64,000 bases of DNA from Phyto melanocephala. Taxonomy: Eukaryota; Arthropoda; Insecta; Diptera; Rhinophoridae. The position numbers were made by a program, and so were the translations under genes. The notes below the pieces were generated by a model, which was not told the DNA's origin, searched no databases, and saw nothing but the letters and a program-made list of their open reading frames with translations. Of this stretch, positions 22,179-33,891 are shown piece after piece. Position 1 is the first letter of the stretch, and every line of letters begins with the position of its first letter. The DNA lies in assembly GCA_941918925.1 (NCBI GenBank), contig OW799234.1, positions 68,009,043 through 68,073,042 of the forward strand. Reading direction: 5' to 3'.

Positions 22179-23404
22179 TAGGGTGATCGACTCGGTTTTA
22201 CAACCGGCGGAAAACCCGGTTTTTTTCCTCTTTTTGGTGGCGGTTTTTTCTATATGTTGATTTTTCGAATATCGAATACACCGGTTTTTTTATCCGAAAA
22301 ACCTGGTTTTTTATATTTTAAAGTTTATTTTCATTTATCTTTGTAACCAATCGTAGCATAGTATATTGAGTACGCGAAAAATTTCTAAAAATCAGAAAGT
22401 AAACAATTTATTTTTTGCTTAAAAAACAAATGCAAAATACGAAAAATAATTGAAAAAAAAACTTAGCTGATCGATTACTTTTAGGGGAAAAGTGAAGTTA
22501 CAATAAACAAAAAGCAATAATCTCTTCTTCCAGATCCTAATTTTAATTAATGGCATTGAGTGTCCGTCAACTTAAATTTTAATTAAACCATCGAACAAAC
22601 TAGTTTATGTCTATATTTGTATGTATGTCAGGAATTTTAAAAAAGAATTTTTAAAATAAAATTTTGTCCTAAATTCTACTAATTAAAACCAAATTAGTCA
22701 ACTGCATTCATGTCAGTTAATGCGTTTTTGTGCAGCCAAACGTATATAAACTGTAAAAATTTCATATTTAGATATAATTTTTATTTCAATCTTTTTGAAC
22801 AATATTTTTTAATTTTTTATTTAATTATTTTTTTATATTAAATTTTAATGTGAACCATTTTTTATTTTGGCTTAAGTTCATTTGTTTCTTTATTTAATTT
22901 TATAATTCAAATTAAATTAAATTGTAACCATTTTAGGAATATTTTTTTTCCAAAAATTATTTCCGATATTAGCCGAGTGGAATGCATTTTCGAAATCAGC
23001 TACGATTTCATCATCAGCACTCTTTATCGGTATACTACTATGTAACCTAAAATTCCTATTTATGTTACAATTGAATGAAATTTGAATTAGTGAATCTTAG
23101 TATTAATTTTCATATTTTGTTGAATATTTTATTTCACCTATCAAATGACAATTCATAATTCAACATGCTCATATTCTTCTATATTCGTAATATATATATA
23201 AATAAAAAATGGTTCACATTAAAATTTAATATATAGAAGAAAGTTCGAATAAAATATAAATATATAATTATTTTTTTTTTATATTCGAACCGGTTAACCG
23301 GTTTTTTCTTAATTTTCAAAATAGCAACCGGTTTTTTTTAAATTCTAAATTTCAAACTATTTGAAAACCGGTTTCTTAAAAAAGTCGAATAATCGATCAC
23401 CCTA
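22179..23404 (+). mobile_element. hAT-like ACCGGTTTT element, copy 1
   Basis: Ends TAGGGTGATCGA and TCGATCACCCTA are exact inverted repeats flanked by the perfect 8-bp duplication CATATTAC. Both subterminal regions repeat ACCGGTTTTTT and AACCCGGTTTT. No transposase frame seen. A reverse copy lies at 30816-32092. A segment bounded by a 32-bp inverted repeat is nested in this copy. Confidence 0.88.
22834..23233. repeat. Segment bounded by 32-bp perfect inverted repeats
   Basis: Arms 22834-22865 and 23202-23233 are exact reverse complements (around TTAATGTGAACCATTTTTTA). No counterpart was found at the matching place in copy 2 (30816-32092), so it is probably a further insertion. Confidence 0.7.
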
Positions 23405-23412
23405 CATATTAC
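23405..23412. repeat. Target-site duplication, right
   Basis: CATATTAC, partner of 22171-22178. Confidence 0.88.
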
Positions 23413-23537
23413 GTAGATCTAAAATTTAGGGTTAGCTACGATGTGTATGACGGTGAAGGGTATTATCAGATTCGGCACGGCCAAGAAAAAAACGCTCTTA
23501 CATAATTAATTTTTTTTTAAAGGCATAGAAAATTTAT

Positions 23538-23900
23538 CTACAAATAAAACATAACAAATTTGGCATTATTATGGCATTTAATAAATAGAATTAATTTTTG
23601 GCGAATGACGTGTCGATCCATAACTTTTGTACAACTTTTTCTGGCAGACCGAGTTAGCCAATTCACAGGCTCATTTTTGAGATAGTTCTGCCACCAATCA
23701 TTTGGCTTGAATTGATTCTCAACCCATTCAACAAACCCATGGTTCGCTCGCTTAAATTGCTGGACCATTTGGATTTTATATGGATATATGCTCAGATCTT
23801 TCCACAGAATTTTCAAGGTGGTGGACGAGTAGAGGCCGAATTGCTGAGAACAGAGATCTCTGTAAAATTTGCGTCAACAGGAGCGATTTGGATCCACATT
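23538..23900 (-). pseudogene. IS630/mariner-superfamily transposase fragment
   Basis: The minus frame reads QFGLYSSTTLKILWKDLS, then IYPYKIQMVQQFK and FVEWVENQF. This matches a common insect transposase family with LG.S.....RILRKDLGLHPYKIQL.QELK at the junction of the HTH and DDE domains. The following NEPVNWLT probably corresponds to DEAHFWLNG, the first catalytic Asp region, here lost. No TIR found. Decayed. Confidence 0.75.
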
Positions 23901-24350
23901 ATCTAAATGAGTAAATGTGGCATTGCTGGCATATAACCTGCCCAAATTTACTATTATGCGATCCGTAAACTTGACGAAATGCAACTGGATGCGTGAGATA
24001 CATATCATTGTTCACAGCTAGAAAGGCTTTTACTCTAATTATTGTAGTTTTACAAGAGAAGACAAAAAGATAATAAAAACTGTATTATCTTTATGTAACT
24101 TCTTTTGAAAAACTGTTAGATTTGATAATTTGCATTCAATTTTTGTGTCAAGGTGTATTTGTGTGAAACGTATTGGAAACTGAAAATCTCAATTTCGTAA
24201 AAATACGAGTTTATGATTTTTACTATAACAATAGACCAGTAAGACTCGTTCCAGATATCTCACATTTATTAGTTAGTATATGATAGCCCATAAATATCTA
24301 TCTTTTAGAAGATAAGGCTTTATACAGGGAGCAAGCTTATTATATTGCTA

Positions 24351-25238
24351 AGAGGGTTGCTTTTTATAACTCGAGATTAGAGAAAACCAAACATCGGAAA
24401 AAAGGCTTTATTGCTTTTCAAAATATTTTTCATGAAGATCAATACATTTCTGTGTACGTTTAAAACAATTTTCGAAACATTTTTCCTATTCCGATTGAGG
24501 TATGTACCTTCAAAACATGAATTTTGAACTTATTTTGTTTAATTACTTTTGCTTGTATTGGAAGATCCATATAGTCTGCTGTTTTCTTTCGTGTTCATAC
24601 GCGTAGATCCACTGTTCTTAAATTGTCACGATGTAATTTATATATTTTGAAGCACCACAATGGTATTTTTTGAACATTTCGTATGACACGAGACTTTTTT
24701 ATAGCGATTGTTAAATTAAGTGGCATACAACGCGAACAAGTCTTTTTTACAGCCAAATGTTCATTTAATATTAAATGGATGTTGGTTGCCTCAATCTCAC
24801 GATAATTTACATGACAATCTTGCGAATCATTTCACTCACATTATCAATGTTTTTCGAAACAACATCCGATATTAGACGACCTTCACTAAACTCATCATTA
24901 AGCAAACTAGGGCCAGAATTGAATTCCCTAAAATAAACACTAGTGCTTGATGTTGCTTCATAGCTAAAAATCAAATTTAGTTCATCGATGCACTGTTGTT
25001 GCTTTTATTGACCTTAAAAATTGTAAAAAATAATCGCAGGAAAATGTTTCCGGTTTAATTCCATTTTTTGGTCGACATGAACTTTTTATGTTACTTTAAA
25101 CAACACAAAAAACGTTCGTACGTTAAAGCGTTCTGAGTACGTGTATTGTCAAAAATGTCAAAGTTTACTATAGAAACATCAATTGCCAGATTACAAAACT
25201 GGGATACACAATCACGAAATATAAAAGGCAACCGTCGT
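24351..25238 (-). mobile_element. mariner element, internally deleted
   Basis: TIRs: AGAGGGTTGCTTTTTATAAC on the left and, in reverse complement, ACGACGGTTGCCTTTTATAT on the right, both extending into TCGNGATT. TA flanks both sides (24349-24350, 25239-25240). Encloses a decayed mariner transposase in reverse orientation. Confidence 0.85.
24395..25070 (-). pseudogene. mariner transposase remnant
   Basis: From the right: QQCIDELNLIFSYEATS, REFNSGPSLLNDEFSEGRL and VVSKNIDNVSEMI, the N-terminal HTH part of mariner transposases (QQCIDQL, G.SSL.DEF.EGRP). Then WIYAYEHERKQQ (usually W.Y.Y.PETK.QS) and, after a large deletion of the DDE core, EKCFENCFKRTQKCIDLHEKYFEK, the conserved C-terminus. Several stops. 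The second and third catalytic Asp regions are gone. Confidence 0.88.
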
Positions 25239-25240
25239 TA

Positions 25241-26160
25241 TTTCGATTCCCAGGACTTTGGGCTATTCACTACAACCGTTAAATGATCCGCGTTACTCAA
25301 TTCGAAATATAATTTGTAAAATATATAATAACATTTATTTTAATACCCTTTTGTATCATATTCATATCTTATAATTTATTAACTTTATTAATTTTCCTTT
25401 TACTATTCCCCATAACCCCCCACCCTCTTGAACACCGTGGAGCATTTAAAGGTTTTAATAAATACAAATGTCATTTAATGAATTTATCCATAACATTTAA
25501 TGATTTATTTATCAATTTGCATAACATTTGTTTATTTGCACTTAAACTTAAATACATATTTACGTGCATATGTGTACAAATAATATTTATTTATTTTTAT
25601 TGTTGTTGTTGTTGTTTTGTTAAATCACTTTATTAATTGGTTGGCATCATACAAGTCGTACGTTAAATGGGTGGGTATTTTATGTTTGGGTTGGGATTTG
25701 ATTTTGATATGCAAGGACATATTGGGAGCGTTCTGTTAAAGTTTATTAGTTTAAATCCCTCTTAAATCAATATTTATATGTATTGACACTTAACGTTCAA
25801 ACTATTTAATATATAAATTGTTTGCTAAAGCGGTATTTTTAGTATTAGTTAGTTATATAAGATGACGTTTCAGACATGTGTGTGTGTGTTAAACACGAGT
25901 TTATTGACAATTCTTGTAAAACTTATTGGTTTCTCATTACGTGTATGTAATATGAAGTGAAACTGTTTAGTTTATATGATTTGACACGCATACATAACTG
26001 TATGCATATCGTCATCTAAAACGCAAAACAACCTAATTAACATTTTGATAATTTAGTGTAGAAGAAAGAGAAAATTTTTAAATTAGAAATATTATTGCTT
26101 TCAATACAAATTTCTTCTATGAAATTGTTAGTTAAATTTGAATTTTTGTTCGGGAAAGTT
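25241..26160. other. No gene recognised
   Basis: AT-rich, with a (TTG)n run near 25597-25617 and a (GT)n run near 25880. Confidence 0.4.
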
Positions 26161-26199
26161 TTATGAGGGTTACGCTAACCATACTGCAAGGTTTTAATT

Positions 26200-26970
26200 G
26201 TGACTCCACACCTTCAAGTTAAGTTTTTTGTCCAACTTAATTTGTTTCAATGTTTGAATAATTCAACCACAATTCTACACAAATGAGCAGTGCGTTAAAA
26301 TTGTAAACCTTTTACGAAAATGGCCGTTTAAATCAAAAGGGAATATAGACTTTACAAAGAGAATCATCTTCAGCGACCAGGCATTTTTGGATTCATTTAA
26401 AAGCAGAATTGCTGCATTTGGGAAAATGAAAATCCACAAGTGATAGTTCAAATGCCGATGCATCCACAAAATTACTGTTTTATGTTTTTTATAGGCTGGC
26501 GATAACATCGTGCTGTACTTTTTCAAAAATTATTTCGGCCAAGCAGTTACCGTGAATACCGTTTGCTAACGCAAGATGATAACGAACTTCTTGCGACCAG
26601 GAATTGAGGATATGGACCTGGACGATATGTCGTTACAACAGAATAGTGTCATTTTCCATACAACTCACGAAACAATGGCTCTTTTACGCGAGCAATTCAT
26701 TGGCCGTGTTATCTCACGTCATCGCGATGTTAATTGGCCGCCACGATCATGTATTTTAACACCGTTTCTCTTCTTCTTCTCTTCTTTTTTTGGATATATT
26801 TTTAATGAAAAGCCAAGAACAATTCAAGAATCACAACTCACATTAATGACAATGAACCTCAGTTATGTCTCATTCATATCAGCATTTGGCCGATATTTTG
26901 TTTCACACATAATTGTCTTAGATTCTTCTATTACAATAAAAAATATTAAGTAAATTCTCTGCAAACTTTT
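26200..26970 (+). pseudogene. IS630/mariner-superfamily transposase remnant, catalytic Asp lost
   Basis: TKRIIFSDQAFFDSF near 26355-26400 corresponds to the first Asp motif (IIFSDEAHF). QMPMHPQNYCFMFFIGW follows, then a frame change. The long frame from 26576 gives MITNFLRPGIEDMDLDD, QQNSVIFHTTHETMALLREQF, and RDVNWPPRSCILTPF. In active relatives the second Asp lies in QQDGATCH and the third in SCDLTP.D. Here both are changed (QQN..., SCILTP). The N-terminal HTH is largely deleted. Sequence shared with 63115-63655 (AAGTTTTTTGYCCRACTTAATTTG) marks the same family. Confidence 0.85.
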
Positions 26971-27887
26971 TGTTTCATTTACAATTAACATTGTGCGTTT
27001 TGTTAGGACTACCCTTTATTTTTGTGGTGATGTAATTGATGAAATAAACAGGAATCAATTAAAAACATTAATTTAAAATTTGTTTGTTAGTTACGACGTT
27101 CTGCGTTTAAGGCATCGATATATTTATATATTGTTTGCTCTCCATTCCTTTTCAACAACATCATATCGGTTTCATAGTATACCCGCCGTAGCATATTTCT
27201 GTGTTCGCCTAAAATCCAAGTTCAAATCAATTTTATTGTACTTATTTATGTATTAGCTTGTCTGTTCACTTTATTATTTTATTTTCTTTATTTCAAATTG
27301 TTGTATTTTAATAGATTTTTGTAAAATCTTTTCTATGAAGTCATATTTATTTTTGCTTGAGACTCGTTACTTTTGAATTTATTCTCTTATTCTCTGCTTC
27401 AAAAAAAAAAAAAAATTATTTTTTGCATAGATTTTTTTGTTGCTTCTTAAAGCTTATTTATTTGATTCTATACATGTTCTAACTAACTATAAAAAAAATT
27501 GTTTAATTAAAAGTTCCTTAGTGTGCTGCAATATTTGTTTTAGTAATTGTTCCCTTTTCCCATTGATTGGTACAACGTTTTGTTTATTATTTAATAGCAG
27601 AGATAAATTAAAAACAAAATATAAAAATCAATAAACAAATAATTATTTAATATTCATTATAAACTAAATTAATTTTTTATTTAATATGTTTGTTCCGACA
27701 TGCTTCCTTTATGAACTCAACAATTGACTAGAAAACGTGGAGCGACAGTTAACAAAATGAAAGTAAAAAAAAACTGGTTTTAAAAATGCAAAAAAACCCG
27801 TACATTTTAGTTAGTAAAATTTTTTGATAGAATTTTATTTTTTAGTTATTGATAATTTTATTTGTGAGTGTTCTATTTAAATGCAAA
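26971..27887. other. No gene recognised
   Basis: AT-rich. No repeats matched elsewhere in the window. Confidence 0.4.
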
Positions 27888-28760
27888 TGGGTATTTCCAT
27901 GTCATCGTACATGACATTTGTACTCCTACAAAGTGGACTAATTTTTGCAAAAGTAAGAGTAACTGAAACAAAATTAGATATTTATATTCCATTTAAAGGG
28001 TACTTTATTTTAAAAAAAATTAATTATATTCGAATCGTTGTTGTCTAAAATATCCAGAAAATAACAATATATCATACGTGACATAAAACGGAAGTGATTT
28101 TCATTTATGAAATATGAAAAAATCTGCGAATCTTGGGAGGTATTTTTTTCTTTTTTTAATTTCTTACACTAAACTAAATATTTTTCATTTAAAAATCCAT
28201 TCATACTTAATTGAAAACAATCTTTAAATGAATTCATAATAAAATTCAATTTAATATCGTTCGTGACATATCGTACGTGACAGATTTTTCACTAATAGTA
28301 TTCTTAGGTAATAAAATTTATATTCTGTTAAGAAAAAAATTTTAATTCTAAAATAGGTGCTCTTGCGACTGTTCAAATACGAATGACGGAGACAAATAAT
28401 GTTTTTGCACTACGTACGTGACATTAAAATAACATCCAAGGGAAATCAAAAAAATTCCACTAATTGGACTCTATATATTTTATTTTTTTCTTAGGGACCT
28501 TGTTAATTGTTGCTGTTAACTTAATTCTTAATTTACAAGGACAATTTATTTTTAAAATTTAGTCGCTAAAAGAAATCGTTGATTGCAATTCTTTAATATA
28601 AGTCAAAGAGATAATCAGATTAAACTCTTATTATTGCTTTTAAAATAATTTCATAAGCTCTTAAAATTTGAGTGTATTTTTATCAATAAACTTATATTGA
28701 AAAACCTTTCAATAATTTTAATTTTTACAGTCGTGGTTGACATATTTATGGAAATGCCCA
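27888..28760. mobile_element. Non-autonomous DNA element related to the 53.5-kb transposon
   Basis: Ends TGGGTATTTCCA and (reverse complement) TGGGCATTTCCA match each other and the TGGGCATTTCCA ends of the element at 53550-56274. The interior lacks coding sequence but repeats CGTACRTGACA or a variant at least five times (27906, 28074, 28262, 28274, 28412), placed like the ACGTCACG motifs of the larger element. TSD not resolved. Confidence 0.7.
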
Positions 28761-29415
28761 TATTACATCACATTTGTTTTTGCATAATTAACTGCATTCT
28801 ACTACTCAAGCCCTTTCATTTGATACCCATATTGATGCGGTTGAGGAAAAAAATTATCCACCATTTTATTTTTGACGCCAACTTGAATTTTACACTTTTT
28901 CATAGCGCAATGCTATGAGGGGGTTGTAATGAGTTAATTTTTAATTATTGGATTTGAATCATTTACAAATTTATTGTACGGCTTTTTATTACTTAATCAT
29001 TTTTTTTTACATCCATAATGCTTTTCTATGCTGTCCGGAAGCTAAAAAAATTTATTTTTATTTGTAAATTTTAGGAAAAACACCGAAACATTTGTATTTT
29101 TGTGCTTATATCTCAGTTTGTTTCAAATCGATTTGTCAGTTTTTCTCAGCAATAATTTTCGAAAATACGCTTTTTATTTGGGTGTCTTCAGTGTCTCCAA
29201 AAATTAATTAATTGCTTAAGTAATATTTAAAAATTTATATTTTTTTAAAAATTATTATTGCTTATAACTTTGCCTACTAGTAGCCGATTTGCTCAAAAAT
29301 TTTACAAGTATTATTTCTACAAATATAAGTAAAAGTATATTTGTTTTACTAGGGATAAAAAAAATCTTTTAATTTTTACAACCAAAATATCAGTAGAGCG
29401 ATTCACTAAAGGAAC
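28761..29415. other. Old HLE-type fragment and unassigned sequence
   Basis: 28790-29200 shares CAAGCCCTTTCATTTGATACCC, ATTATCCACCATTTTATT and AGGAAAAACACCGAA with 22040-22110, 33540-33730 and 34710-34860. It is an internal block of an older Helitron-like subfamily. Confidence 0.5.
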
Positions 29416-29720
29416 TAATACACGGCATGTTTTTTACATCTGACTTGTCAAATTCTCCACTGCTAATACAAACATGTCGTGTGTTACCTTTAAAACATTA
29501 CTTCTGTAGAAAACATGTGTTGAGACATCTGAAGAAATTTAAATTAGAGCACGCTCTATTTTCTTTTGTCAAAACATGTGACATCAGCCGTAGGCAGAAA
29601 TCTGTGCTGCTGCAAAGCATTCAGCGATGATTGCCTGTAAAATACAATTTTGACAGACATGTAGATTTATATATGTCTCACAAATTTTAAAGTCAGATGT
29701 AAAAAACATGCCGTGTATTA
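29416..29720. mobile_element. 305-bp MITE with 31-bp perfect TIRs
   Basis: 29416-29446 and 29690-29720 are exact inverted repeats beginning TAATACACGGCATG. The outer TA may be the target duplication (Tc1/mariner-type). No coding sequence. Confidence 0.85.
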
Positions 29721-30389
29721 TAGCCTTAACTTACTTTTACGATAATCATATCCTTAGAGAATTTAGCAATAATTTTATCGATTTCGGTATTCAGTAACAT
29801 GTTGTTATTGTTATTTAAACGGAAATGGTTTTGTTGTTGTTTTTTTTTTATTGACAAAAAGTTGAATTTTATCCTCGACTCAAAAATCAATTGCTTAAGT
29901 CTCGGCTATGGTGTGACTACCTGTGTAAAAGAAGTTAGTGGTATTTGTGCGTTTTATGACAAAGGCGCGATTTTAGTGTAACAGTTGTTGAGTGTCGTTA
30001 AAAAGTATTTAATGAATCGCAAAAACGATAGTACAAACAATTACAAGTGTCGACAAATTTGTCGTTCGTATTGTATCGTTAAAAGTTACTGAATCGAACC
30101 CTAGAAAAAAATAGGCAGTTGTGTTTATTTGCTCGTATTTCAGAAAGCGACCCAGAGTTTAGGCACGATTTCCATTGCGATTTTTAAGCGCATCTTTCCA
30201 AAAGATTGATAATACATAGAGATCTGTATATGACGTAGAAATTTCTAAACAGTTGTATTTTGACGCTCGTTTCTTAGTCAGCTTCTAACAGATTTTTCAG
30301 TTTTTTTCTGAAACAAATTCCAAACCTATGACTGGTAATGTCACTACCTATCCATTAGTTTCTTAGATTTATTTTCAAAATATTAGTTG
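29721..30389. other. Mostly unassigned; one old HLE fragment
   Basis: 30125-30240 matches, in reverse, the HLE-1 block with CTCATATCTCAGAAAG, AATCGTGCC-like sequence, AAAGATTGATA and AGATCTGTATATG. The rest is not recognised. Confidence 0.45.
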
Positions 30390-30815
30390 TATTAGTGAAA
30401 AAGGGTATATATAGGTTTGTCATACCGTGTGAAAAAAACCACGGCCACCTAGTATTTTTTAACACAACAACAACATACAACAAAAACACACATACATACA
30501 AACGTGGCATCATCCATCCCAGCTGAGCCAAAAAAAAATTTTTTTATTTGTTTTTTTATTCATTATTTTACATATTATTTATATTTTTATTATTTTTTTT
30601 TAATTTTTATTTTATTTTTTTTTTTATTATTTTTTTAATTTTTTTTTAATATTTTTTTTTATTTTATATTTATTATACATATTTTTCTTATTTTTTTATA
30701 TCTTTTTTCTTATTTTTTCAATTTTTTTTTTTATTTTTTTTTTTATTTTTATTTTTTTTAAATACATGCGTAAATTTTTAATTTTAAAATAGTATGTTTT
30801 TATATACGTATGTAC

Positions 30816-32092
30816 TAGGGTGATCTATTATTCGACATTTTTAAGAAACCGGTTTTCAAATAGTTTGAAAATTAGAATTAAAGAAAAACCCGGTTGCTTT
30901 TTTGAAAATTTAGAAAAAACCGCTTAACCGGTCGAATACATAAAATATAATTTTTTCTTATGCCCATGACAGAAATACATATATAGTTATAAACTAATTT
31001 GTTCTATGGTTTAATTGCATTTTAAATTGACACACATTCAATGGCGTTATTATAAAATGCCGTTATTTAAAATAAATATGGTAAAGGGCAGACACTTTTT
31101 ACCTAAAAGTGAGCGAAAAGTTAACTTTATGCTTCAATTATTTTTAACTTTTTAGGTTAGGTTTATAAATTTAAAAATGCCATTGTTGCTCGACATGAAA
31201 AAAAATATGGCAACTAGATTGTGATATATATATTTTTTTCTACTTCGACCTTTTTAATTTTTTTTATTTTAAGTTTTAATTTTCTAATATTAGTGACACA
31301 AAACAGTAAATAAATCATTAAAAATCTTATTTTGTTTTGTTAAATTTTTTAAGAACTAAATTAATTTGTTAAAAGTAATCGGTTTTGCTCTGGTACTGCC
31401 ATATAAAAAAAAAACTTTGTTACAAGGAGGTTGTAATAATGAAAAATATTAAAAAGTCACTTCACTGCTCACTGTAGTCAAATCTACCTTTTACTAACAT
31501 TAACTTTGTAGGCAAGTAGTAATAATGACCCTTTGTGTGCCAAACTATTTTAGTATACAGGTCATATGTTATCAGAGTTATTAGTTAAGCTTTGGGTAGG
31601 CTTTAGCACAAGTCGCTAGATTTCGTAGAAGCAAAATATTATGAAATTCGAAAATCAGATCAAAAAGTATTGCAAAGTACAATAATTTGGTCAAAAAACT
31701 TAACTGAACAGCTTATAATTATAGCAAATTATAAGCGCAGCAACGTAAATAATACCTGCTCTCCATTTAAGAGAAATAATATTAAAGATTAATTATTTTT
31801 CTTATTTTACATTTGTTTTTGAAACAACAAATGAATTTCTTACAACATTATAGAAGAGTACTTAATAAATTTGCTGATTTTTTAAATTTTTTGAGTAATG
31901 AATATACATAGTATGGTACGTTCGGTTTCAAAGGTAAATGAACATAAAACTAAAAATGAAAAAAACCGGCTTCTGTGAGTGAAAAAACCGGTGTATTCGA
32001 CATTCGAAAAACTAACATTTGGAAAAAACCGCCAGCTGAAAGAGTAAAAAACCGGGTTTTCCACCGGTTGTAAAACCGAATCGATCACCCTA
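30816..32092 (-). mobile_element. hAT-like ACCGGTTTT element, copy 2
   Basis: Reverse copy of 22179-23404. Ends TAGGGTGATC and TCGATCACCCTA. Flanks GTATGTAC (30808-30815) and GTATGTAG (32093-32100) agree at 7 of 8. Shared landmarks include AAACCGGTTTTC, CCATACTATG and AACAAATGTAAAATA. No transposase frame. Confidence 0.85.
31441..31540. repeat. Possible half of the GGGYCATTAYTAC foldback family
   Basis: CAAGTAGTAATAATGACCC with CTACCTTTTACTAAC upstream resembles the right arm of the foldback at 16470-16536. The partner arm was not clearly found. Confidence 0.35.
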
Positions 32093-32208
32093 GTATGTAG
32101 GTATTTCATATGAGATTAATGGTAATACAAACTATTGTTATTGCATGACTACACGTTGTATAGGGCATATAAGATTCGGCACGGCTGTATATAGCACTCT
32201 TACTTGTT

Positions 32209-33891
32209 GCTTTATTTCCTTCCAAATTTGAACTTTTTGCCTAAAGGTTTTTATGAATAAGACACATTAATTATATATAGAAAACAACAAAAATATAGTA
32301 TTTAAAAAAGTATAGTATTTACAACCGAAAAATTTTTAGTTTTTTGGATAGAACTGTGAGAACAAAAATAAGCGGAGGTTTTTGCTAATTTACAATACCG
32401 ATTTATTTTTGGATATAAAGGGTAGACCTACACCGCATACGGGTACAACAAACATATGGTTTATCTAAAAAGTTGATTTAAACAAACAAACCGACTTTAC
32501 TTAATGTTCTTTTTTTTTTTAATTTCAGAAAATAATAACATTTTTTGTCGAAAAAACTTACAATATATTATAGAAATTACAAACGGAATAGATATCCCTC
32601 TACATACCCTTACCTCCCAAAGTGAAGGGTATACCTACGAAAAAACTAACGCACCCACTTTAAACTATAACTATAATCACTTCTTAAGTCGAATATTTAA
32701 ACAAAGCTAACTTTAACGCACATATATCATATCATGTAGAAATTTTTCAGTTTTTTTTCTTATTCAAAAAATCCAACAATTGATAACACAGATCTACACA
32801 GTATGGCAAGACGCATCGAAAAGCGATGAAAGTTCATATTCACTGTTTTTGTTAGTTTTTAAATCTATTTGTTTGACACGTGCTAAAACACATTTTAGAC
32901 ATATTTCATGTCTACAGATAAGAATTTCTTTTCTATCTTTCAGAACTGTATAAACAAAATTTATATTTTAATATTAAAAAAATACTAAAAGTAAAAACAA
33001 GGTTATGGTTTTACTTTGCTTCACGAAAATATTTAAGCTTTTAATGTCATTCTAGTATTTGTATGTACTTCAGTTGCAGAGTAATTTATAGTAAAAACTG
33101 CATTGTAGAAACATTTTAGTTTTGTTGTACAGATAGCATTATCCTTAAAGTTAAAGTTTAGCACCAAATTTTCATTTTAAGCTCTTTGATCATGAAGAAG
33201 CTTAGTATCAAATGTCTTTAATTAATTTATAATGAACCAAATCTAAGCACATTTTTACGTGCAAAAATGTGAGAAATCTTTTTTGAACCAAAGAAAACTG
33301 GTAAGAATATTCGATACGATAATCATTGATTAATTAGTCCTCGCACAGCCCAAACGCATAAAGTAACAACATAAAATTTGAGCTGTTGATTTCTAATCCA
33401 GAGCAAGGGGATTTTTAAAGTTAAGAATTCATTCATTCGAATCTGATAATACCCTTCACCATCATGTACATAGGAATAGTGATCATATCGTTGCTTAGCC
33501 TTTATATGGTTTAATTCTTTACATATGTAGATGCCTTTCCTTTAAAACCCTTTTTTATGGAGATCAGAAATAAATTATCCGCCATTTAATTTTGGAAGCC
33601 ATATTGGATTTAAAATTTTTTAAAGCTTATTGTATTCTACTAACTGGTCAATTCACTTGATTTGATACACATGTTTTGGAGGTTAATGGGACAAATCCAT
33701 AATTACTACTTTCTGAACCGTATATCCGCCATTTTATTTCGATGCCATCTTGGATTTTACTTACGTTTTCATTGCTAGCTGTATTATACTGGCCAATTAC
33801 TTTCATTTTATAATAATATTGATGGGACTTAAGTGTATACTTATGGAAATATATAAATCAATTGTACGCCATTCTGTAGTCGCAGCCTTAA
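32209..33891. other. No gene recognised; HLE-like pieces
   Basis: 33340-33360 has CGCACAGCCCAAACGCA, as at the Helitron start at 5353. 33540-33730 has ATTATCCGCCATTTAATTTTGG and TGATTTGATACACATG, an old HLE-type internal block. Otherwise unassigned. Confidence 0.4.

Larger units (their letters stand above)
21285..23500 (+). mobile_element. Helitron-like element, HLE-1 copy H, interrupted
   Basis: Old copy: TTTGTCATTCCGTGAAAAATTTC, TCATAAAGTATATATTTTC, GACTGTCCGTGTGTATG and CCCCCCGACATC are at the 5' side. The 3' end GAAGGGTATTATCAGATTCGG with a decayed hairpin lies at 23455-23500. The 1,226-bp ACCGG-rich element is inserted at 22179. Confidence 0.7.
30390..32208 (+). mobile_element. Helitron-like element, HLE-1 copy I, interrupted
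   Basis: AGTGAAAAAGGGTATATATAGG, then a deletion to CCACGGCCACCTAG, then a CGTGGCATC..CCCAGCTGAGCC block and T-rich core. The 3' end TTCGGCACGGCTGTA with CTTACTTGTT lies at 32175-32208. A 1,277-bp ACCGG element is inserted between. Confidence 0.75.

Noticed and set aside
26170..27020. TIRs for the transposase remnant at 26.2-27.0 kb
   Set aside because: GGGTTACGCTAACC and AAAGGGTAGTCC were compared, but the match is too weak to define ends.
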